Assembly (NCBI GenBank): GCA_003562535.1
Contig: PWUP01000217.1
Span: 1-14,794 of the forward strand
Source: Gammaproteobacteria bacterium
Lineage (GTDB): Bacteria; Pseudomonadota; Gammaproteobacteria; Competibacterales; Competibacteraceae
Direction of reading: 5' to 3'
DNA: 14,794 nt
Every line of letters begins with the position of its first letter. Position 1 is the first letter of the stretch. A model generated the notes under the pieces. That model was not told the origin of the DNA and did not search any database. It saw nothing but the letters and a program-made list of their open reading frames with translations. The translations under genes and the position numbers were made by a program. Below, piece after piece: positions 1-5,505 of this stretch.

Positions 1-840
1 GGCCTGCATCTGGGCGGCGATTTGTTCCATAATCCGTGAGCTGGACACTTGGTAAGGCAGTTCACTGATGACGATTTCGCCGTTATCACGTTCATAGCGG
101 GCGCGCAGACGCAGACTGCCGGTACCGCTGCGGTAGAGTTTGTGCAGCTCCTCACGGCCAGTAATCAACTCGGCCCCTCCTGGATAATCCGGGCCGTGAA
201 TGTGTTGGCAAAGCGTGGCGATATCGCTATCAGGCTTATCGAGCAGCGTCACGCACGCGGCGATGACTTCGTTGAGATTATGCGGAGGAATGTCAGTAGC
301 CATACCCACGGCAATGCCCATCGCCCCATTGAGTAAAATTTGCGGTACCCGTGCAGGTAAGCGCACCGGCTCTTGTAACGTACCGTCAAAATTGGGTGCC
401 CAGTCGCTGGTGCCTTGGTCGAGTTCAGCCAGCAGCAACCGGGCAAAGGGGGTCAGCCGTGCTTCGGTGTAGCGCATGGCAGCAAACGATTTCGGATCAT
501 CAATCGACCCCCAATTGCCTTGGCCGTCCACCAGCGGATAACGATAAGAAAACGACTGCGCCATCAGCACCATCGCTTCGTAACAGGCCGAATCTCCGTG
601 GGGGTGGTATTTACCTAAAACATCGCCGACGGTACGTGCCGATTTTTTATGTTTCGCGCTGGCTGATAAGCCCAGTTCTGACATGGCATAAATAATACGG
701 CGCTGCACCGGTTTCAGACCATCGCCAAGGTGGGGCAAGGCGCGATCCAGAATGACGTACATGGCATAATCCAAGTACGCCTTTTCGGCAAATAGATCGA
801 GCGCTAGGCGCTCGATGCTGTCGAGTGAAGTGTCAGACAT
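1..840 (-). CDS. parC: DNA topoisomerase IV subunit A, N-terminal part (runs off the window)
   Basis: ParC is the DNA-cleaving subunit of topoisomerase IV, which with ParE decatenates daughter chromosomes using ATP. Translating the minus strand from the ATG at 840 gives 280 uninterrupted codons up to position 1, so the C-terminal part is outside the window (the E. coli protein is about 750 residues). Seen directly: an MSDTSLDSIERLALD N-terminus; the QRDR helix around residues 80-95 with HPHGDSACYEAM, keeping the Ser (S84) and Glu (E88) at the positions altered in quinolone-resistant strains; and the catalytic tyrosine Y124 in AAMRYTEARL. ParC is distinguished from GyrA by the short N-terminus and the close match to the ParC form of these motifs. 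It is the last visible gene of a seven-gene minus-strand run, 12 bp after a small lipoprotein gene. Its own ribosome site is weak (TGAG), so translation may depend partly on the upstream genes. Confidence 0.95.
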   Translation of the reverse strand, partial: MSDTSLDSIERLALDLFAEKAYLDYAMYVILDRALPHLGDGLKPVQRRIIYAMSELGLSASAKHKKSARTVGDVLGKYHPHGDSACYEAMVLMAQSFSYRYPLVDGQGNWGSIDDPKSFAAMRYTEARLTPFARLLLAELDQGTSDWAPNFDGTLQEPVRLPARVPQILLNGAMGIAVGMATDIPPHNLNEVIAACVTLLDKPDSDIATLCQHIHGPDYPGGAELITGREELHKLYRSGTGSLRLRARYERDNGEIVISELPYQVSSSRIMEQIAAQMQA

Positions 841-852
841 GGAGCTCAGGCG

Positions 853-1074
853 TTATTCGGCGTGTTCAAGGCCATAGTAGCTAAAGCGATTTTTCATCGA
901 CATCGGGGTGCGTACGATATGGCCGCCGCGCATATCCTCCGGTACCGGATGGGTTTGTGGATTGACCAAGTGGGGTTTATTTTGCACCAGCAGGGTTTCC
1001 GAGACTAACGTGCAGCCGCTGGCAACCAGCACGGCGCTGGCACAGGTAATGATCAACAATCGTTGGTATAGCAT
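853..1074 (-). CDS. small putative lipoprotein, 73 aa
   Basis: I recognise no family. The ATG at 1074 is preferred because AGGA (1086-1083) lies 8 bases upstream. A GTG at 1095 in the same frame would abut the previous stop codon but lacks a ribosome site and would spoil the signal peptide. From 1074 the protein begins with a short basic stretch (MLYQR), then a hydrophobic core and VASGC, with Cys at residue 21. This resembles a lipobox, although Ala rather than the usual Leu at -3 makes it imperfect. The mature part is only about 50 polar residues, ending in YYGLEHAE, with no recognisable domain. It probably sits as a lipid-anchored protein in the cell envelope. It lies between the binding-protein gene and parC in one tight run, so it is probably cotranscribed with both. 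Existence as a gene is fairly likely; its function is unknown. Confidence 0.66.
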   Translation of the reverse strand: MLYQRLLIITCASAVLVASGCTLVSETLLVQNKPHLVNPQTHPVPEDMRGGHIVRTPMSMKNRFSYYGLEHAE

Positions 1075-1082
1075 TAGTGGAT

Positions 1083-1086
1083 TCCT
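1083..1086 (-). promoter_or_regulatory. ribosome binding site (AGGA) for the small lipoprotein
   Basis: AGGA on the minus strand, 8 bases before the ATG at 1074. It decides between that ATG and an in-frame GTG at 1095, which has no such site. Confidence 0.55.
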
Positions 1087-1095
1087 CATTAGCAC

Positions 1096-1866
1096 TCATT
1101 GGGTATAGCGTTGACGAATGGTTTCTACGGTACCTGCAGCAAGCAGGGTATCAAGAGCGTCTTGTAACTGGGCGAGCAGGGCAGGATCAGTATCCCAATG
1201 ACAGGCATAACCCATAACACCGTCACTGAGCACATACACCGTTGCAAACGCTTCAGGCTCACTGCCTTGCTTTTGCAGCATCCACAGGGTAACAAGTTCA
1301 CCGTAGGCAATGGCATCAAAGCGCCCAGCGGCAAGCATGCGGATCAGACTGTGTGCCGAGTCTGAACGCACTAAGTTCGCCTCAACGCCGGCTTCTAACA
1401 GCAACAACTCGCCAATATCTTCGCGGACAACTCCGATACTCAGCGCGGACAGTTCCTCGATAGTGTTGATCGATAATGCCGCTGAACGCGGGGCAATCAG
1501 GGTAATGCGATTGTCCACGGCCGGCCCCACAAAGCGAAACAGCTCACGGCGAGCCTCCGTGATATTGGTACCAAACAGGCACGTCTGGGGCTGTTCTTGG
1601 ATAATACGATACCCTCTAGCCCACGGCAGAATCTGGATGCTGGCTGGATCAAAGGGTTCATCCAAGTGGTGCATCATCGCTTGCAGGATATCAACGGTAA
1701 TGCCCGTAGGCACACCATCTTCGCCGCTGAAATTCAGTGGAGCGTATTCTTCGCTGTACCAGCGCAGGTCACTCAGGGTTGGGCTGGCTTGGCTGACACT
1801 GTGGGTTAAGATCATCAACACAACCCCAGCCAGTATTGGCCAGCGAAACCGAGGGCAAAATCTCAT
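1096..1866 (-). CDS. periplasmic amino-acid-binding-like protein (SBP_bac_3)
   Basis: A 256-residue exported protein of the family-3 extracellular solute-binding fold, which binds small ligands, often amino acids, between two lobes. Residues 1-27 form a signal peptide: basic start, hydrophobic GVVLMIL core, and a likely cleavage after SQA. The mature part shows family hallmarks: LRWYSEEYAPLNF near the start, GVPTGITVDILQAMM, a second-lobe entry around IEELSALSIGVVRED, and RFDAIAYGELV. The ATG at 1866 has a clear ribosome site (GGAGAA, overlapping the upstream stop codon). No permease or ATPase genes are present nearby. It follows a membrane-anchored SpoIIE phosphatase gene by 9 bp, so a sensory role, for example presenting a ligand to the phosphatase's outer domain, is plausible but is inference. 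The ligand cannot be told from sequence alone. A stand-alone scavenging role with an unlinked transporter is the alternative. Confidence 0.85.
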   Translation of the reverse strand: MRFCPRFRWPILAGVVLMILTHSVSQASPTLSDLRWYSEEYAPLNFSGEDGVPTGITVDILQAMMHHLDEPFDPASIQILPWARGYRIIQEQPQTCLFGTNITEARRELFRFVGPAVDNRITLIAPRSAALSINTIEELSALSIGVVREDIGELLLLEAGVEANLVRSDSAHSLIRMLAAGRFDAIAYGELVTLWMLQKQGSEPEAFATVYVLSDGVMGYACHWDTDPALLAQLQDALDTLLAAGTVETIRQRYTQ

Positions 1867-1870
1867 TGCG

Positions 1871-1876
1871 TTCTCC
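1871..1876 (-). promoter_or_regulatory. ribosome binding site (GGAGAA) for the binding-protein gene
   Basis: GGAGAA on the minus strand lies 4 bases before the ATG at 1866 and overlaps the TAG stop of the phosphatase gene. This suggests coupled translation of the two genes. Confidence 0.55.
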
Positions 1877-3450
1877 TAACGTTGCTTAAACACCAGTAGG
1901 GTAATGTCATCATACACTTTTTGTGTACCGATATACTGCTTGATGTCGTTGACAATGTGATCTCGGATCACGGCGGCTGGAGCTTGATGATGATGTTGAA
2001 TCACCTGAACGAGGCGGGATTCACCATACAGTTCATGCGCCGTGTTAGCCGCCTCGGTGACGCCATCGGTGTACAGCACTACCGTATCACCCGCGTACAG
2101 GCTAATGCGTAGCTCGTTAATGAACGGCGACACATCGTCAACCAGCCCAATGGGAAAGCCCAATTCATCGGTATCACAAATTTCCAGGTGGCCGTCATGG
2201 CGAACGATGATCAAGGTTTCGTGCTGGCCGTAAACCCGCAATTCCCCGCACACTGCTGGCGCGTTGCTGGTGCTGGGTGCTGAATCCGCTACGCTGTGGT
2301 AATCAATTAAGGTCAAACTTAAATTTTTACCGCTGTCCATGCGTTGCCCACTGCCGTAAATGGTGGCATTGATGGCTTGCATGGTACGGGCGATATTGGA
2401 TTCCTGGGTATTGAGCAGGGTGCGTACCGCACATTGCGCCATGAGCATAACCACACCGCTTTCTAAGCCGTGACCGGTGACATCGCCGATGCCAATGCGT
2501 ATCCCGTGCTCATGGGGTAATACATCATAGTAATCGCCGCCGATTTCATCAGCAGGCTCCATATACGGGGCGATTTCCAGACTGGCTATCGTATCCAACT
2601 CCGCTTGTGACGGTAGCAAAATCCGTTGAATCCGTTGTGAGACTTGTAACTCTGCTCCTAAACGGGCATTTTCTGCATGGGCTTGATCACGCTGCGCCAT
2701 GGTGTGTTGGAACGCTTGCATCAGTTGATCAAGGCTGTGAATGATTTGGCCGAGTTCATCGTGATCGTGGCCGCGCAGCTTGGGGCGCGGCCAATCGCCC
2801 GGATGATTCGGGTCGATGCCAGTAATGCGGTTATGCAAGGTGAGCAGCGGTCGGGTGATCATCAGGTAGAAAATCAAAACCACCAGCGCCGAAATCAGCA
2901 AAGCCCTGACCATGCCCAGTGCTAGGCTGATCAGGCTGCGTGCGACAAACCCTCCGGCGACGTTGTTCATCGCCAGGGTGATGGCTAACTGGCCGACTTC
3001 TTGATATGGCAGACCCGGTGTCGATTGGTGGCGTAGCGCAATGGTGTACTCCGCTAAATCACCAAACAGGGCTTGGATCAGCCGCCCACTGTCAATGACA
3101 TTATCGCGTTCGCCAGCGGCAAACACGCTGCCAAAATCATCCCGCAAGATCACTTGGCGCACCTGACCGGTATCCAGTAGCGATTGCACCACCTGATCAG
3201 CGAGAACATCGTTAAACTGGAATAGCGCTTCTTGGGCAGAACCTTCAACAAGATTTAGGGTGCTTTTGGCTTGTTGAACAATGGCGGTGCGCATAGCCCG
3301 CCAGTCTGCATACAGCTCAATCAGTCCAATCAGCAGACCCAATACCAAGACGATGACAATGGTGATCGACGCTTGACGAACCGTCAGGCTGTGTCGGAGT
3401 GCAATGGCGGTATTCTGCCGCTCACTAGCCGCCGGCGGTGACTCTAGCAA
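1876..3450 (-). CDS. membrane-bound HAMP / SpoIIE-type PP2C protein phosphatase
   Basis: A 524-residue sensor phosphatase that should dephosphorylate a phosphoserine on a STAS-domain partner, most likely the one encoded just upstream. Layout with residues counted from the chosen start: cytoplasmic tail 1-27; first membrane segment about 28-46 (ITIVIVLVLGLLIGLIEL); an outer sensor region to about 172; second membrane segment about 173-198; a HAMP-like linker about 198-250; a short coiled linker; and a SpoIIE/PP2C domain 290-524. Metal-binding motifs are intact: GGDYYD (304-309), GDVTGHG (322-328), LYTDGVTEA and, near the end, DDITLLVF. The start is taken as TTG at 3450: GGAG lies 8 bases upstream, and the TTG overlaps the STAS stop codon (TTGCTAG). 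An in-frame TTG at 3510 is possible but has no visible ribosome site and would overlap the STAS gene by 67 bp. Family assignment is sure; partner identity is inferred from adjacency. Confidence 0.92.
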   Translation of the reverse strand: MLESPPAASERQNTAIALRHSLTVRQASITIVIVLVLGLLIGLIELYADWRAMRTAIVQQAKSTLNLVEGSAQEALFQFNDVLADQVVQSLLDTGQVRQVILRDDFGSVFAAGERDNVIDSGRLIQALFGDLAEYTIALRHQSTPGLPYQEVGQLAITLAMNNVAGGFVARSLISLALGMVRALLISALVVLIFYLMITRPLLTLHNRITGIDPNHPGDWPRPKLRGHDHDELGQIIHSLDQLMQAFQHTMAQRDQAHAENARLGAELQVSQRIQRILLPSQAELDTIASLEIAPYMEPADEIGGDYYDVLPHEHGIRIGIGDVTGHGLESGVVMLMAQCAVRTLLNTQESNIARTMQAINATIYGSGQRMDSGKNLSLTLIDYHSVADSAPSTSNAPAVCGELRVYGQHETLIIVRHDGHLEICDTDELGFPIGLVDDVSPFINELRISLYAGDTVVLYTDGVTEAANTAHELYGESRLVQVIQHHHQAPAAVIRDHIVNDIKQYIGTQKVYDDITLLVFKQR

Positions 3451-3791
3451 AATGTCAACTCCAGTGTAGGCATCAGACGTTGTAAATTCTTGAGCGATTT
3501 GCCTTGCCAAGGAATGCTTGCAGCACCAATGACGTGCAGTGTGCGGTCGCCACGATTACGGGCGGTGATGACAAATTTGGATAATGTCGCAATGCCCGAG
3601 CTGTTGAGAAATTCCAGTTGGCTGAGATCGAGCGTTAAGGTGGTATGGGCGAGCAAGGCGGTGTTCAGTAATTCAACAATGGGGGCATACTCAGGCAAAC
3701 CGCCAAGCCGCAGAGCCCCCTTGAACACCACCCGCTCTGCGGCTGTGTCGTATTCAATCTCGTATCCCTCACCGGTGAGCTGCTGTTGCAT
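3444..3791 (-). CDS. STAS-domain protein (anti-sigma-factor-antagonist-like, slr1659 type)
   Basis: A single STAS domain of 115 residues, the fold of SpoIIAA/RsbV antagonists, which switch partners depending on serine phosphorylation. The signature stretch LDLSQLEFLNSSGIATL is present. The two serines (S64, S65 in this numbering) align with the phosphorylation site of SpoIIAA, where the preceding residue is normally Asp but here is Asn. The start is taken as ATG at 3791, with AAGGGGA (3806-3800) 8 bases upstream; a TTG codon immediately before it is an equally spaced alternative. The gene sits between a GHKL-like ATPase gene (13 bp upstream) and a SpoIIE phosphatase gene (7-base overlap downstream). 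That is the arrangement expected of kinase, substrate and phosphatase in a partner-switching module. The pairing of slr1658-like and slr1659-like proteins is known from cyanobacteria and other bacteria. What this protein binds when unphosphorylated is unknown. Confidence 0.88.
   Translation of the reverse strand: MQQQLTGEGYEIEYDTAAERVVFKGALRLGGLPEYAPIVELLNTALLAHTTLTLDLSQLEFLNSSGIATLSKFVITARNRGDRTLHVIGAASIPWQGKSLKNLQRLMPTLELTFC
3459..3462 (-). promoter_or_regulatory. ribosome binding site (GGAG) that sets the phosphatase start
   Basis: GGAG on the minus strand, 8 bases before TTG at 3450, inside the last codons of the STAS gene. It favours a 524-residue phosphatase whose start codon overlaps the upstream stop. 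Confidence 0.6.
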
Positions 3792-3799
3792 CAATACGT

Positions 3800-3806
3800 T
3801 CCCCTT
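3800..3806 (-). promoter_or_regulatory. ribosome binding site (AAGGGGA) for the STAS gene
   Basis: AAGGGGA on the minus strand overlaps the TAA stop of the preceding ATPase gene and lies 8 bases before the ATG at 3791. Confidence 0.55.
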
Positions 3807-4377
3807 AGATTTTTATCTCGACTTGTGTCGTTACTAAACAACCCTCATCATCAATGGGGTCAAAGCGCCAAGCCAGTTCGGCCGCATAATCGTTGATCAT
3901 CGTTAGTATACCCATACCAGCCGAATTTTCGGAAACCGCATTACTCTCTAACTGTTGAATATACAGTTCACTTGGCTCACTGCTTTGCAGTAACGTAATG
4001 TACTGGCGAAAGCGGTGTGCATCGGCATTAGTGATGGCATTGGTTTCTTGAAACAATACGGTTTCTCTGTGCAGATAAAGTACCATGGAGATCGGTTGCG
4101 CGACATCGGCGGCATGGAATTTCATCGCGTTTTCCAATAATTCGTTAGCGATATAGCTGACCGCACCGCGAATTTCGATCTGACGCTGTTGAGTGCGGGG
4201 ATCACTGTCATCGAGTGGGAAAAAAGTGGTGACGTAATCGGCCAGAAAGTCAGCGGAGAGACCATTGTTACGCCAACGTTGTTTTAAAGGTATCAAACCT
4301 GGCCAGAAACTGAGTTTTAGGCTTTCTAATTTGCTATTTAGGTTGACAGTTTTAATCAGACCATAGCTTTCCGACAT
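3805..4377 (-). CDS. GHKL-like ATP-binding regulator (slr1658 / DUF6272 type)
   Basis: A 190-residue cytoplasmic protein resembling the ATPase domain of anti-sigma-factor serine kinases. The N-box is clear: ANELLENAMKF at about residues 77-87, with Asn83 as the presumed Mg-ATP ligand. A later SAGMGILTMINDYAAEL (about 152-168) resembles the glycine-rich G2 region. The canonical DxGxG G1 motif is not visible; the equivalent stretch after the next strand reads FQETNAITN, so ATP hydrolysis or kinase activity is not certain. This mix is typical of the slr1658-type proteins encoded beside STAS partners. The ATG at 4377 follows AGGA by 9 bases and is 2 bp after the stop of the diguanylate cyclase gene. 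Likely role: bind and possibly phosphorylate the STAS protein encoded next to it. Family call is good; enzymatic activity is inference. Confidence 0.82.
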   Translation of the reverse strand: MSESYGLIKTVNLNSKLESLKLSFWPGLIPLKQRWRNNGLSADFLADYVTTFFPLDDSDPRTQQRQIEIRGAVSYIANELLENAMKFHAADVAQPISMVLYLHRETVLFQETNAITNADAHRFRQYITLLQSSEPSELYIQQLESNAVSENSAGMGILTMINDYAAELAWRFDPIDDEGCLVTTQVEIKI

Positions 4378-4379
4378 GG

Positions 4380-5294
4380 TTAGGTGTCCTGTGGTGGTGA
4401 TGAAGAAAGTGGGGGCGCCGTATCAGTCATTTCGCAGCGGTTGCGGCCGCGATGCTTCGCAAGATACAGTTGGCGATCAGCCGCAGCGAACAGCGCGCAC
4501 TCATCGGGATGTTCTGGGATGGTACTGCATAAGCCTAAGCTCACTGTGATGTGGTCTGTTACTATGGAGTACGCATGCGGTAGCGCCAACTGGCGCATGT
4601 CTTGTAGTATGGCATCTGCAATTTTGCGGGCGCCTAGCAAGTCGGTATGCGGTAACAGCAGGACAAATTCCTCACCGCCGTAGCGAGCGGCAACATCGTC
4701 GTCACGTCGTGCTGCACGCTGGAATACGCCGGCTACTTGCACGAGGCATTCATCGCCCTTTTGGTGTCCGTAGTTATCATTGAAAGGCTTGAAACAATCA
4801 ATATCACCAACAATTAATGCCAGTGGTTTGTGGCTGTGCAGCGCATAACGCCATTGGTGGGCAATCGCTTGGTCAAACACGCGGCGGTTGGCTAAGCCCG
4901 TGAGTGGATCACTATTGGCCGCTGTCTCGGTCTGAACATAGCGTTCGTGCCAGTGTTGTTCAACTTGATCCGAATGCTCGGTGATGGCTTCAAGTACGGC
5001 GGCGAGGTCTTGGCTTTCCTGACGGACAGTATCGATGAGCAGGCGCAGCTCTTTTTCCAGAGTTACCCGTTCTTGTACCTCGGCTTGCAGTTGGCGATTA
5101 GCGATTTGCAGCTCGTGTTGTATTGCATCACCGTGTTCAATAGCGGTGAGCAGGGCGATTTCGAGGTCGTCCCGTTCGCGGCGTAGACGTTGCACTTCGG
5201 TACGCAACTGGCGTAATTCATCCGTGAGCGAGCTATTGGTCAAGGTTGACTTCACTTTTGCTTTGGGCGCACCACATTGTGCAGAATAAGCCAA
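4380..5294 (-). CDS. diguanylate cyclase with N-terminal coiled coil (GGDEF)
   Basis: Makes cyclic di-GMP from two GTP molecules. From the TTG at 5294 the protein has 304 residues and no membrane segment, so it should be cytoplasmic. Residues 24-120 are a heptad-rich, charged region predicted to be a coiled coil, suited to the dimerisation the enzyme needs. The GGDEF domain spans about 125-290. Seen in it: NSDPLTGLANRR at the entry, metal-binding D164 in VGDIDCFK, the active-site GGEEF at 206-210, and an inhibitory-site R197-x-x-D200 at the standard distance, implying product feedback. The domain looks catalytically intact. The start is uncertain: TTG at 5294 has AAGG 5 bases upstream, and an in-frame GTG at 5255 is an alternative. 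It is the first gene of the minus-strand run, downstream of the AT-rich promoter region, and so may set expression of the partner-switching genes and parC. Confidence 0.93.
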   Translation of the reverse strand: MAYSAQCGAPKAKVKSTLTNSSLTDELRQLRTEVQRLRRERDDLEIALLTAIEHGDAIQHELQIANRQLQAEVQERVTLEKELRLLIDTVRQESQDLAAVLEAITEHSDQVEQHWHERYVQTETAANSDPLTGLANRRVFDQAIAHQWRYALHSHKPLALIVGDIDCFKPFNDNYGHQKGDECLVQVAGVFQRAARRDDDVAARYGGEEFVLLLPHTDLLGARKIADAILQDMRQLALPHAYSIVTDHITVSLGLCSTIPEHPDECALFAAADRQLYLAKHRGRNRCEMTDTAPPLSSSPPQDT

Positions 5295-5321
5295 GGTGGC
5301 CTTTGTTAAAATAAAGACAAT

Positions 5322-5376
5322 ATTATAGAAAACCTTAGTGCTTTAATTATTTCATTAAATTTAAGTGGTTATTATA
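5322..5376 (-). promoter_or_regulatory. candidate sigma-70 promoter boxes for the leftward operon
   Basis: Two exact TATAAT hexamers read leftward: 5327-5322 and 5376-5371. Neither has a good TTGACA at 16-18 bases. For the second, TTGTGA at 5401-5396 sits at 19 bases. One of these, probably with an activator or an AT-rich upstream element, is likely to start the transcript for the cyclase-to-parC genes. Based on box matching only. Confidence 0.4.
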
Positions 5377-5412
5377 ACCTAAACTTTCATCTAAGTCACA
5401 ACACTTGCACTA

Positions 5413-5430
5413 CAGTATTCCAAAATACTG
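5413..5430. promoter_or_regulatory. 18-bp perfect palindrome, possible operator upstream of leuC
   Basis: CAGTATT-CCAA-AATACTG is a perfect inverted repeat with 7-base arms and a 4-base centre. It lies 8 bases upstream of the TTGACA box at 5439-5444 that faces leuC and on the upstream side of the leftward TATAAT boxes. The position between two divergent transcripts fits a dimeric repressor or activator site. It could control leuC, the leftward operon, or both. The protein that would bind it is not identifiable from the window. Confidence 0.45.
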
Positions 5431-5438
5431 GAAAAAAA

Positions 5439-5444
5439 TTGACA
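5439..5444 (+). promoter_or_regulatory. candidate -35 box (TTGACA) for leuCDB
   Basis: An exact TTGACA facing leuC. At 16-17 bases downstream there is only CATTTT/ATTTTC, a poor -10 box, so the promoter may need an activator. TAAACT at 5478-5483 is another weak -10 candidate without a good -35. Confidence 0.35.
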
Positions 5445-5490
5445 ATGCACGGTTACACATCATTTTCCCACAGGCTGTAAACTATTTTAC

Positions 5491-5494
5491 GGAG
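5491..5494 (+). promoter_or_regulatory. ribosome binding site (GGAG) for leuC
   Basis: GGAG lies 11 bases before the ATG at 5506 but only 2 bases before an in-frame TTG at 5497. It therefore supports the ATG as the leuC start. Confidence 0.5.
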
Positions 5495-5505
5495 TATTGC
5501 TTAGA

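Noticed and set aside
49..695. Plus-strand open frames across the parC region
   Set aside because: The minus-strand translation is unmistakably ParC with catalytic motifs intact; the plus-strand frames are byproducts of its codon use.
1096..1866. The binding protein as part of a complete ABC transporter operon
   Set aside because: No permease or ATPase gene is present on either side.
1876..3510. Longer phosphatase starting at TTG 3510
   Set aside because: No ribosome site precedes it and it would overlap the STAS gene by 67 bp; TTG 3450 has GGAG at good spacing.
5413..5430. The palindrome as a rho-independent terminator
   Set aside because: It lies between two divergent genes, so no transcript needs ending there, and its stem is AT-rich and short. 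Placement beside TTGACA fits an operator better.
5497..5505. leuC start at TTG 5497
   Set aside because: GGAG is only 2 bases away, too close; the ATG at 5506 agrees with the N-terminus of known LeuC proteins.
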